NCBI GenBank assembly: GCA_006937955.1
Contig: SSNP01000008.1
Coordinates: 7,326,576 to 7,390,575 of the forward strand
Reading direction: 5' to 3'
From: Pachypanchax playfairii
Taxonomy: Eukaryota > Chordata > Actinopteri > Cyprinodontiformes > Aplocheilidae
Length of the DNA stretch: 64,000 nucleotides
This document shows, piece after piece, positions 12,610 through 22,865 of this stretch. The notes under the pieces were generated by a model, which worked only from the letters and a program-made list of their open reading frames with translations, made no database searches and was not told where the DNA came from. A program made the position numbers and the translations under genes. Numbering within the stretch: the stretch's first letter is position 1; every line of letters begins with the position of its first letter.

Positions 12610-13032
12610 AGAATATCCAATTCACCACATGCGAATATCCCATGATGCACGGCGCCGATCGGCAACATCCGGTATGTACGTTGTCAATGTAAACAAGGCC
12701 ATGGCTGACAGTAGAGAGATGAGAATTCGTGTGCAAAAGCCTGAAAACTCGGGTTCAAGATGTGCTGCACCAAACTGTGGCAACAGACAAGGTCTAGATA
12801 AAGTTCAGGGCATAAAAAGAAGCTACTACAGGTTCCCAAAAGGGGAGAAGCAAAACATTGAAAACTATCTTAATCAAGCTGTTTGCGTAAATGAAACTTT
12901 AAACTCACCTTAAATTCTGATAAAATCCGACTGGAGCACACTATTCTCTCAGCTGTCTACCATCAAAACAACAAACCGGACGTTGCTGGTCGGCGCAGAG
13001 CATTGTGGGAATGCGCATAAGGCGAATATTCT
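12610..13032 (+). mobile_element. Candidate non-autonomous element: THAP fragment between imperfect inverted repeats
   Basis: About 60 bp at each end are related as an imperfect inverted repeat. The left arm (12610-12674) runs from AGAATATCC to GGCAACATCCGGT. The right arm (12975-13032), read in reverse, runs from AGAATATTC to AGCAACGTCCGGT, and long stretches match with substitutions and small gaps. A THAP-like coding fragment lies between them. THAP domains occur in P-element-family transposases as well as host THAP genes, so a decayed transposon is the simplest reading. I see no clear target-site duplication. Confidence 0.45.
12629..12913 (+). pseudogene. THAP-type zinc-finger domain fragment
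   Basis: A 94-codon ORF contains RCAAPNCGNR followed about 20 residues later by SYYRFPK, the first half of a THAP zinc finger (start of the C2CH module and the FPK strand). The expected conserved Trp and the distal Cys and His are missing, and the frame stops after ETLNSP. It therefore cannot encode a complete THAP finger. It may be the first exon or a relic of a P-element-like transposase or a THAP gene. There is no evidence of expression. Confidence 0.5.
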
Positions 13033-15039
13033 GAATGGTTACAACAGCAATTACTTCCTAAATGAATCTGCCTCTCTTCCATTCTTATTAAAGAGGCCCT
13101 TCCACTAAAACCTGTTTTTCTGAGGTTTCTGTTGAATATTTTAGCTCCACATGTGTTCTTACCTTCATAGTGGGTGTGAAAACAGGTCAACAACTTCTCT
13201 TTCAGTTTTAATCTCTCAAACTACGCAGGTGGCGATAAAACCTGAGTCCTCCTGAGTTCGAACGGCCTGTATCTGTTTCGTCACAACTCCTTTGTTCGTT
13301 AGTATTCAGCAGCTTCCTCAGTTGAAACCACGCCTAACATGCAGCTGGCTAAAAAGCTGTAGCATAAGACGTAACAAGCAGGAAGACACAACGTCTGCTG
13401 TTGCCATGCGCAGCTGGGCAGGAAACAGTATCCCTTGCTCTGATAGGCTAGTTTGTTAGCCAATCTGAGTCCAGCAAATTCGAATAATGAATATGAACGA
13501 GCTGCTGCCGAAGCCTGACGGTAGGAGCCGGAACCACCCGAATTTTAATGCAGACAGATTGAAAGGTCTGTTAATAAGTGTTTTCTGACATTTTTTAGAA
13601 ATAAAATGTTTCACATTACTGGTTAATATTTAAGAAACCTGTTTCATCAGGTTAAAGGTGGAATATAGAATATGAACACTACACACTGTGCACACTACAG
13701 CCACAACAACAACACAAGGCCTCCAGCCATCTAGGTGCAAGGCTCGTAACTCCCTGCGTGCGCTCCGATGCTACAAAAATTCCTTACAAAACCCCCTCTG
13801 ATCCCTGATCCTCAAGAAGGTTGACAAAATATCAAATGTTCGGCTCACTAGTAATACTATCCAGTCCTGCTGATCACACTGATTGATGAATGGGTAAAAG
13901 TCTTATACCTGTTTGTCGTTTAGTCATCAACTCAGTCCATGGCAAAGAGTTCACGTATCTACCCTTCTCTTCTCGAACAAACCGAAACTTCCTGCAACCT
14001 CCCTGAGATCCTCTGTCCTCCTCACTCCATCATGCACACCTCTCTACTTCACCCAGCCACACCATCCTCCGAGGCGTCCTCCAGCCGAACCGCAGCCCAG
14101 AGTTCCCACATTTCAGCCACTTGCTACTCTGTCTATTTTTCCTGCTAGTCACATGTCAGGAAATCCTTTATGGCAAGCCAATAAGGTAAAAAATCCCCAC
14201 ATATCCCCAGAGTTCACTGCTGCTTGACCTACAGACTCCACCACCTCCTACAGTAACGGACTATTCACCATATTAGGCAACCTGCAATGGTGCCAGCTGC
14301 TCTGCCAGCTGTTGGCTGGTAGATGTCAACAAAATGCCAAGGTAGTAACCGACTGCCCTTCAAAATAAACTATTTTATTATATTTTACTTCAAAAATATT
14401 TTTTCTAAAGAAAATAGTATATTTTTATCCTACAACCCTCTAAACACCCTGTGAGCGCATAGTTTCATTAAAAATATTGCTTTTTCTGAAAAATATTCCA
14501 TATTGCACCTGATGAATCATGTGATCTGGTCTCCTGTCTCAGAACACCACACACACCAACATGAAGTGATCAGCAGAGGATTGTGTCTTTGTCTGGACAA
14601 AAAATGTTAGACTTGTATGAAACTTTTCTTTTATTAACATTCTTCAAATCAGCTGACAGCTAAATAATTAAAGACGGGGACGATTGTAAATGAATTTCTG
14701 GGTAAAACAAAGATTGTTTTAATGAAATTAGATCATTCTGATTCTTTTCTGAGCTATCGGTGCAGACAAAACAAGATTTCTGCTGGTTTGAAAGTTGAAC
14801 CGTTTCTTTGGATTCTTCAGAAAAAAAATAAACAATCAATCAAACATACAATCGGCGCATCAACAGACAGAGCCCTCAGTGATCTGAACATTTCTAAGAG
14901 AGATAAATGTGACGCTTCCTTTCATGAAACAGAACAGCTGCAGCCTCTAACGCCCACTTCACCGTCTGAAAAGAAAAAACCCGGAATATCTCAAGAATTT
15001 CCAAATGGTCCTTGAAGTATTCATAACTGCATCCACTCA
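13033..15039. other. Intergenic, no gene recognised
   Basis: A C-rich stretch at about 13,900-14,250 gives ORFs of 69-104 codons without any recognisable domain. The remainder is AT-rich unique sequence. It may contain old repeats that I cannot name. Confidence 0.45.
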
Positions 15040-15760
15040 TTTGTTCAAATGTGATATTTTGCATTTGACTTGAAACCAGGAAAAGGCTTTGAGGGACATT
15101 TTTATTTAGGCGTGAGCAGAAGAGAAAGGAGCCCTGAGTAGGCAGAGAAAGGCTCTTCAGAACCCTGAAGTCTTTTATGATGTGCTTGAGCTGTGTGCAT
15201 TATCTGCTGCATGCCAGAGGCTGATGGGAGCTCATATGTCAGCACAGCAGAGCTGAAACTGAACTATAAATCATGTCTGTGCTATCTACACACATTAATT
15301 GGACTGTAACAGCAGCCCCCCCCCTGTGTCTGCAGTTTTGTAGTCGTTGTTGAGATGTTTTGAATAGCTTCCAGGAGACAGAGGAACTTCTCTTCACTTG
15401 TATCCTGGTTCCATTTGCCGTATTAAGTGTTCTGTCCCATTTAAAGCTCTGTTGCATTCAGGGATAATTTTTCTTTGGGAAAGAGGTCTCAGCTATCTAA
15501 AGCTGGCAGTAACCCCCTCTCCCACCCTTCTATTCTCTCCCTTCTCTCCTCCCTTCCACTGTCCAACGCTGAAGTTGATTAAGGGTGCGATCATGGTAGA
15601 TCTGATGTTTGATGTGAAATCTAAAGGGCATTTGGGAGCATTTACAGCAAATGACTCTTGGCAGTGCCCTCGAAAGCATTGCTACATCTGAACACAATTT
15701 GGCAGCAGTGGTGTGGTGTGTGCCTGTTACTTCATGCCAGCACATGAGAAAAAATAAAAT
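15040..15760. promoter_or_regulatory. Candidate conserved non-coding block upstream of nkx3-2
   Basis: This block is unusually rich in complex, non-repetitive sequence of balanced composition within AT-rich surroundings. It lacks a credible ORF and sits 3.4-4.1 kb upstream of nkx3-2. A deeply conserved proximal nkx3.2 jaw-joint enhancer (JRS1) has been described in gnathostomes. I cannot tell whether this is that element, because the call rests on texture only. Confidence 0.25.
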
Positions 15761-16136
15761 TTAAAAATCCAGACCTCTCATAAGAACACCCTGCATAAAA
15801 TAAGGTGAAACAGAGATGTTACCATGGCGAATATCCTGTTGCTGCGTCAGAAAAGATTTCTTTTTAAAACCTGAGATAAAAGTGGGAAGAAAACTGGAGC
15901 CAGGAAGGTGAACGTTGTGGCCATTTTAATGTAATAACCTTTAAAATGTCATGAATGTTTATTTCTTTACAGCAAATGTTATGTGAATCTCACCTCACTG
16001 TTGCACTGGCATTGTACAACACATGCAGGTTAAAGAATTATTAAAACTAAATGTGTATTTTCCTGGAACAGTTTACTCTGAATGAACATCTCTTCCTCCT
16101 TGACCTTTTTTTAATAGAAACATTTCGTCTTTTTTA

Positions 16137-16150
16137 CCAGCAGAGGGCGC
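16137..16150 (+). promoter_or_regulatory. CTCF motif, forward orientation
   Basis: CCAGCAGAGGGCGC fits the vertebrate CTCF core (CCASYAGRKGGCR) at every position. It lies between bod1l1 and nkx3-2, about 3 kb upstream of the nkx3-2 start codon. Occupancy is inferred. Confidence 0.55.
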
Positions 16151-17330
16151 AAGAGTGCACAGAAAGAGCGACCCTCAGCGTAGAAGCAAAGTCGTATGTA
16201 CTTTAAATCAACACTTTTCTTTTACTTACTTATTTTTTTCTAATGAATTTGTATTTAAAAATCCTATATTTCCCATAGGCTATTTGTTATGAAACCTAAA
16301 CATTTTCCAAAATTCACTGACTCAGCTTGAAAACAAGGTTAAGCTTCAGATCTTTTGACTTCAACCTGTTGGCTGGACAAAAGAAGAACTGTAAAGATTC
16401 ACCTTCTGACTTCTCACTTGTCACAAATAAAACCAGGGGATTAAAGAAACTACCAACATTTCACACCAGGTGTCCATTAAGGTTTTTGATGTAATTATTT
16501 CTCCAGTCAGTATTTTGAGGAAGAGGACTGTTCTAACGTTGATCTAGCCTATTTAAGAACCAAAACCCTTTTCCATTCCACATGTGCTCTCACATATTGT
16601 TTATTGTGCAACAACGTCTCACCTGTAAAACATAAAAAAACGTAGAAAAGTATCTTCTTCACTCACGGGACAGTTTGGATTCTTTCTAATTGAATATTTA
16701 ACATGAAAACAGACAGATGCCTTCAAGTGCATCCAGATTTGGGTGTTTTTAAAGGACCTTTCTGCATGCTGCAGTTGTGTGAATGAAAACCCAGCTGCTG
16801 TTTACATTTCCTGCCACTTAGAGCTCGTTCCCGCGTGCTGCCCTTCCTCGCGGAGTCCAACCCGCGGAGCTCTGCTTGACATCATCACATTGATGGCTTC
16901 ACATTGTTGGAGGCTTGGCTGACGCTTTCTGCACACTGGGTCAGTCAGTCTGATTTTAGAACAATAATAATAATTTAAGTCCTGAAGGACACAGACGCAG
17001 ACAGAGAGGATTAGAAAAGTGTGTGATGCACCGCTCGTGCGTGGCCTTGGGTGGAGCAGTGATATTTAATAGAACAAGATGTGTGAAAATATCCAGATGT
17101 GTCGGTGGTTTGTGTTTCCCACCAGTTACAGTGGGGTTTTCTTGCTTAAGGTGACACAGTCTTACACCTCCAGGATCCTGCTGCATCCAGCCCGCGTGCA
17201 CGCGGCATCTCATCCATTTCCACTTCACACCATCATGTGGATGGAGATGCGCCAGATCTTCTTTTATTAAAAACACCGAGGCTTCAGAGAGCAAACAGAC
17301 AAACACAAGATGCTAAAAACCATTTCAGTA

Positions 17331-17387
17331 GCAAAAAAAAAAAAAAAAAAAAATNNNNNNNNNNAAAAAAAAAAAAAAAAAAAAAAA
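17331..17387. other. Assembly gap (10 N) inside poly-A
   Basis: Ten N at 17355-17364 are flanked on both sides by long A runs. The true length and content are unknown. Confidence 0.95.
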
Positions 17388-17841
17388 TCAGTCTCTGGAT
17401 TATTAAACGGATTTCCACGCGGGACTCCGGAGACGTTTACTTAACAGATTATTCGGTATTATAATTAAATAACTTGCTGCAGGCGTTTATTTTTCTTAAC
17501 GTTGTTTAATCAGCAGAAATGTGTTTTCTAGGCTATATACAGTCAGCTTAAAAATGTCGAATTTTACTTTAAAAAAACATGTTTTTTCTCTTGAATTTCA
17601 CGTTTCAAATATTAAGAAATATTTAACAAAATACGTCTGAATAACACAAAAAATCCAAAATCAAGTTGACGGTTTTTTCATTTTTAAAGCTTCAAAAATT
17701 TTACTGTCTTCGACGTATCCTAAAATCATCTCTGTTGTTGTAGCAGACAGATTACATTTAGTTTTAAACAGAATAATAAGGATAAACCGTTTATCAAACA
17801 ATAAATAAACAACGACAAAAAGGAAATGAACACAAATTACA

Positions 17842-17875
17842 ACAATAATAATAATAATAATAATAATACTACTAC

Positions 17876-17907
<32 letters not shown>
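17842..17907. repeat. (AAT)n microsatellite with short ACT interruption
   Basis: Roughly twenty AAT/ATA triplets, interrupted by three ACT triplets. It explains an Ile-rich minus-strand ORF, which is not a gene. Confidence 0.95.
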
Positions 17908-18719
17908 TGCAGATTCAGAAACATGAAAGATAATTCTTCTTGTTAATGAGATAAATTTAAAACAGAAATGTGACTGTTTCCTGTCTGAAATTGATCGTTT
18001 ACCGGTTCGGATTTATGCAGATTATAATCTGATGAATGAAGGATTTTTGAGTAAACAGTTATAAAATAAGAACCTGATGTTCCCGTGGAGCTTTAATTTT
18101 TTACTGAAATTCTAGAACATTTAATTAGAAAACTTTTTATTAGCCTTTTTTTTTCTTGTGTTTGAGACTTTTTAACTCGTGGTCCAAATTTTGCGCCAAC
18201 CTCACGGCCTTCCGGTTTCTGATTAGAGGACATTCAACAGCACACGGCGGACTCGGTAAATACGTACCACTCGATGCTCCACGACTGAACCAGATAAAAT
18301 ATCTCCACACCACGACTGGTCTTATGGATTCGTCTAATTAATGTAAGGTGAAGTTAAAACAACGTTTCTGGGCATCTTTATTGTCAATGATGATAGTGTT
18401 GCATTTAAGTGATGCAGAAAGGATGAGGCACTTCTCAGGGGATTTGTCTGACTGCTGCGATGGAACTCTGGATTGTTTTTTTAAAAATTTTTTCTTCACT
18501 GTCATCGTTTTGAAAATCTGCAACACGTGAAATTCACCGTCAAATCTCACAGTAGTTTCCGTTTATTCCAACACAGACATCGATAGATCGTTGTTATCTG
18601 CAGCAACATGGAATCGTTGATCTGTTCGAAATGAAATAAATCAGTGTGGGTGCAACCTGTGCGCCAACTTGGACTAAAAATCTAAAAAATAAAAGCTCCC
18701 TCAAAACTTTTCGGAACTT

Positions 18720-19120
18720 TTTCCCACCCAATTGAAGAAACCATGACGTCATTTACAGTGACCAATCGTAAACAGGCTTCCCTCCTTTCCTGGGCCAATG
18801 GGAGTCGCTGAGCAGTGTATGTCAGTCACAGGTGAGGGTGTCTGGTTAAAGAAATGGTAAAAGGGGCCTGAGAGTGGAGTGAGCCTGAGCTGGTGGCAGA
18901 GCTGTGCGCCAGAGCAGCATCGTCTCTGTGGATGTAGCAGAAACTTTCCACGGTTTCTCCCGCGGGGATGCGACTAAAACTCAACGCTGGAGAGTAAGAA
19001 GTTGCGCGCCAGCAGCGCTCCGCGGCAGGAGTAGCCTAAAATGTGGATGAAGTGACTTTTACTCCACGATCCGAGATAATTACTCTACTTGAAAAGCGAT
19101 TAAACGTGGCTCTGTTGAAA
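18720..19120 (+). promoter_or_regulatory. Probable nkx3-2 promoter and 5' UTR
   Basis: A full cAMP-response palindrome TGACGTCA (18744-18751) is followed by two CCAAT boxes (18762-18766 and 18795-18799), a spacing typical of NF-Y promoters. A weak AT-rich TATA-like stretch (GGTAAAAGG) lies near 18856. A four-codon upstream ORF (ATG 19041 to TGA 19055) precedes the main start and could damp translation. The start site is not mapped. Confidence 0.45.
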
Positions 19121-20391
19121 ATGGCCGTTCGTGGCAACTCGCTTATGCCTTTCTCCATCCAGGCTATCCTGAACAAGAAGGACGACAACCGACACTTGCC
19201 AGATTTGGACATGTGTTTCTCCAAGACGGCGTGCTGGAAAATATTCGGGGAGATGAACGGAGGTTCGGGGAGAAATGACGAGGAGCCTTGTGAGCATTTC
19301 CAGCAGAAAAGCTACGACTCGGACTCCGGGCTCAGCGACGACAACGACCGGAAGACTCCGGTTGTGTGTAAACTGGAGAAGGACGGAGACCCCGCGTCGG
19401 ATGTGCTGGAGGAGAGTCTGCAGGAGGAAACGGATCACGAGTCTGCAGCTGCAGAAAACGCAAAGAGCGACACTGAGCCAAACAATAACACAGGTAGGCC
19501 CGAATGATGAGCGTCTGACTGAAACTGAACCACAAAAATCCCGAATTAACGAAGACTCCGGTTTCATGTGCGCGTGTCTGTTAAACACCGGTGTTATACG
19601 GCTGGCCACTGTGAAGAACCACAAAGTGTTTTATTGTAGAACTTTAAGGCCTAATTGGGAAACCTCCCCGGATCCTGCTTTTACGCACGAATTTTACGCG
19701 CGATTCTGGAGAGACACTGAAACCCTTCATTATTCACATGTTTTACGTCTTTATTTGTAAACATGTTGTGTTGCAAATTGTCTGAATCTTTAGACAGTGT
19801 TTGAATTAAACCTGTCTGTTTTAAAAGCTCATGTTGTAAACCCAAACAATGAAAGACGCGTGTTTCTTTTTGTGCCATCGATTCACAATTTAATATGCTC
19901 GTGCTTCTCAGTCCACATACTCTCATCTCATGCCTGGTCTGTCTGTGTGTCCCCTCCTTGTCCCAGACTCCAGCAACCTGGACGAGAAGAACCTGGATCA
20001 GCCCAAACAACGGAAAAAACGCTCCAGAGCCGCTTTCTCTCACGCGCAGGTCTTTGAGTTGGAGCGCCGCTTTAACCACCAGCGGTACCTTTCCGGACCG
20101 GAGCGGGCGGACCTGGCGGCCTCCCTGAAGCTCACAGAGACTCAGGTCAAGATTTGGTTCCAGAACCGTCGATACAAGACGAAACGTCGGCAGATGGCCG
20201 CCGATCTGATGGCGTCTACTCCGGCGGCCAAGAAGGTTGCGGTGAAAGTTCTGGTGCGGGACGACCAGAGACAGTACAGCCAGGGAGAGATCCTGCGGCC
20301 CCCGCTGCTCCCCCTGCAGCCCTCCTACTATTACCCCTACGCTTACTGTCTCCCAGCATGGACACTGTCTGCGTGTGCGGGGAATCAGTGA
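19121..20391 (+). CDS. nkx3-2: Homeobox protein Nkx-3.2 (Bapx1)
   Basis: Two exons, 19121-19493 and 19967-20391, give 265 residues. The N terminus MAVRGNSLMPFSIQAILNKK carries the eh1/TN repressor motif FSIQAIL, followed by the family CWKIFGE block and an acidic linker. The homeodomain spans about residues 141-200, with WFQNRRYK in helix 3. Tyr at homeodomain position 54 marks the NK2 class. The tail ends KVAVKVLVRDDQRQY...PSYYYPYAYCLP, as in vertebrate Nkx3-2. The protein is a nuclear repressor that, in known vertebrates, acts downstream of Shh in sclerotome and patterns the jaw joint and cartilage. Human NKX3-2 is 333 aa; the difference is in the linker, which here lacks Ala/Gly runs. The ATG is chosen because the family N terminus begins there. 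The only intron lies just before the homeodomain, at the usual place. Confidence 0.97.
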
Positions 20392-21110
20392 GAACTCACT
20401 GACTGTATTTATTCCTTTTATTATTTCTGCTCCCGGGAACCAAACTAACTTTATGTTTCTCTGACAAGAAGAGGGGACCTGAGGGGGCTGTTAATCAACT
20501 CAGCGCCCCTGAAAGCGTCCTTGTGTCTCCGAACAACACCAGCAGAGACTCAAAAACCTTCCCATGGGTTCTTCACACTCACAGATTTAAAGCAAAACAG
20601 AATTAGAGTCTGTTTGAATTGATCCCAGTGATTTAGGCTCAGAACCTGTAAATGTCTGAACTGCAGCTGAGCGGACAGACAGGACCTTCTTATAAAATAT
20701 CCGTGTGGACTGACATGCTAAAACAAAAATAGAAGTCTAGGCCTGTTTGTCTGAAGGCTGAGACCTCTTCCAGGACCTCTGAGGGCCCCCGGACCCTACT
20801 GTGGGACCCAGCGTCTTAAATAGATTTAAAATAACACCTTCTGTTGGTTTTTATTTGACATGCTCCTTCCTACCTCTGCGAACTATTCCATTGACTTAAA
20901 CACGTTCTCTGTTACAGGTTGTGTGTGTTTTTAATTCTTGCTGTGTTTGTTAAGGTAAGATATTTAAGCACTTTTCAGCATATCTGTTATTTTATTTTTA
21001 GTGTAAATGCATGCAGTGTCCAAGCAGGCAGAACCGAACCGACCTGACTGAAATGTACATGATTTATTTGTGTTAAATAACATTAAAACTTATCAGGTAA
21101 TTGGATGTAA
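20392..21110 (+). other. nkx3-2: Probable 3' UTR of nkx3-2
   Basis: Non-coding sequence follows the stop. The only polyadenylation-like signal I see is ATTAAA at 21082-21087. The 3' end is an estimate. Confidence 0.4.
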
Positions 21111-21839
21111 TTTTATTGAACCTTTAGTTCCTGGAAACGCGAAAAGGCAGAATTCTGAAGAATTTTTTTATTTTCTAAATGTACTTCTCCTGATTTGAAT
21201 AATATATTTATTTTATAATTTGATAAAAATTGACGTGTTATTAATCGCATGTCTCTATCCTTGTGATTGCAGCCTGTAATTTTGGTGCTAACTGCTGCAT
21301 CGATCTGGATGATTTTACATGAGCTTGACACGATTGTTGTTTAAAAACAAAAATGGGCCCTTGTAAATTTCACCTGGGTCGCTGTAGATTTCCTGCTGAA
21401 CTCACCTGTCAGACTGATGAATAGTTGTTGATCTCCGTACAGCACAAGCTGACAGCCACCTTTAGGGCCGCATGTCATCACAAAGACAGGAGTATTCAGG
21501 GGTTAAGGGGGTCACTGCACCTAAATCTGCAGGAAAGACGGAGATTCTCATCACGAGGCAGATTCGGGAGAAAATTTGAACCAGTATTTCTTTTTTTCGT
21601 TTGAATTTTAATATTCCAGGAGCTGCATGTGTGAAACTGTGCGCACAGTGTCGGGGTCGGAAGCGGATCCTCTCTAGCCATGTAGGGTTCGAATCCCCGA
21701 CAGATGTCTCTGTGTCAAGAGGTGTTGGATTGCAGATGCGCGTGAAAAGAAGATGGAATCCTGCAGTATATGATCTTATGTCAAAATAACCGTGCTCGAA
21801 AGCTCCTTGTCTTGATCTGTGCAACAGTTAAATGATACA

Positions 21840-21842
<3 letters not shown>
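21111..21842. other. Intergenic, no gene recognised
   Basis: AT-rich sequence followed by a moderately GC-rich stretch (21,400-21,780). It contains one tRNA T-loop-like string but no full tRNA fold. Confidence 0.5.
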
Positions 21843-21873
<31 letters not shown>

Positions 21874-22159
21874 CTGTGTTTTGGTATCCTTATGGGGACC
21901 GTCCATTGACTTCCATTGATTTTAGTAACTAGATTTATACCTAACCCAAACCCTTTTCCTAACCTTAACCATTACTGATCTATAACTAACCCTAAGACTA
22001 ACTAAAACTCTATTCACACCATACCTATAAACCTAACCCCTAACCCTAAAAAGGGGATTCCCCCCCATGGGGACCAGGCTTCGGTCCCCACAAGAACCCT
22101 CGGACCCCAGAAAGATAGTAAAAGTCAGGAAACGGGTCCCCAGGAGGTCAGAAATACAA

Positions 22160-22199
<40 letters not shown>

Positions 22200-22482
22200 G
22201 TGTGTTTTGGTATCCTTATGGGGACCGTCCATTGACTTCCATTGATTTTAGTAACTAGATTTATACCTAACCCAAACCCTTTTCCTAACCTTAACCATTA
22301 CTGATCTATAACTAACCCTAAGACTAACTAAAACTCTATTCACACCATACCTATAAACCTAACCCCTAACCCTAAAAAGGGGATTCCCCCCCATGGGGAC
22401 CAGGCTTCGGTCCCCACAAGAACCCTCGGACCCCAGAAAGATAGTAAAAGTCAGGAAACGGGTCCCCAGGAGGTCAGAAATA

Positions 22483-22547
<65 letters not shown>

Positions 22548-22865
22548 GTGTGTTTTGGTATCCTTATGGGGACCGTCCATTGACTTCCATTGATTTTAGT
22601 AACTAGATTTATACCTAACCCAAACCCTTTTCCTAACCTTAACCATTACTGATCTATAACTAACCCTAAGACTAACTAAAACTCTATTCACACCATACCT
22701 ATAAACCTAACCCCTAACCCTAAAAAGGGGATTCCCCCCCATGGGGACCAGGCTTCGGTCCCCACAAGAACCCTCGGACCCCAGAAAGATAGTAAAAGTC
22801 AGGAAACGGGTCCCCAGGAGGGTTAGAAATACAAACCCACACACACACACACACACACACACACT
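21843..22865. repeat. Three tandem copies of a CA-linked unit with telomere-like CCTAAC strings
   Basis: A non-CA unit of about 290 bp, starting TGTGTTTTGG at 21875, 22201 and 22549, is repeated three times almost without change. The units are separated and bounded by (CA)n tracts at about 21843-21871, 22162-22197, 22486-22545 and 22837-22864. Within each unit CTTATGGGGAC near the start and GTCCCCACAAG near the end are inverted partners. A central part is rich in CCTAACC/CCTAACCC strings. It resembles a widespread fish interspersed repeat carrying CA tracts, locally triplicated. Near-identity of the copies suggests recent expansion or an assembly effect. Confidence 0.85.

Larger units (their letters stand above)
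16200..18640. other. Intergenic, AT-rich, with a sequence gap
   Basis: No gene is recognisable. The stretch contains the 10-N gap inside poly-A and the AAT microsatellite listed separately. The small ORFs are low-complexity products of these repeats or lack known motifs. Confidence 0.5.

Noticed and set aside
13913..14227. 104-codon ORF in a C-rich stretch
   Set aside because: Overlapping ORFs in other frames are equally long and none shows a known domain or splice context.
17661..17924. Ile-rich minus-strand ORF
   Set aside because: It is a translation of the AAT microsatellite.
18405..18411. TTAAGTG, an Nkx3-2 type binding string upstream of nkx3-2 (autoregulation)
   Set aside because: A seven-base string is expected many times by chance in this window.
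21648..21703. tRNA-like T-loop (GGTTCGAATCC) downstream of nkx3-2
   Set aside because: No complete cloverleaf forms: the T stem has a mismatch and no fitting acceptor, D or anticodon arms were found.
22359..22593. ORFs with Val-Cys or Thr-His repeats
   Set aside because: They are translations of CA microsatellites and the surrounding tandem repeat.
21843..22865. CRISPR-like spacing of repeats
   Set aside because: Units are about 290 bp with CA linkers in a vertebrate genome; there are no spacers of CRISPR size and no cas genes.
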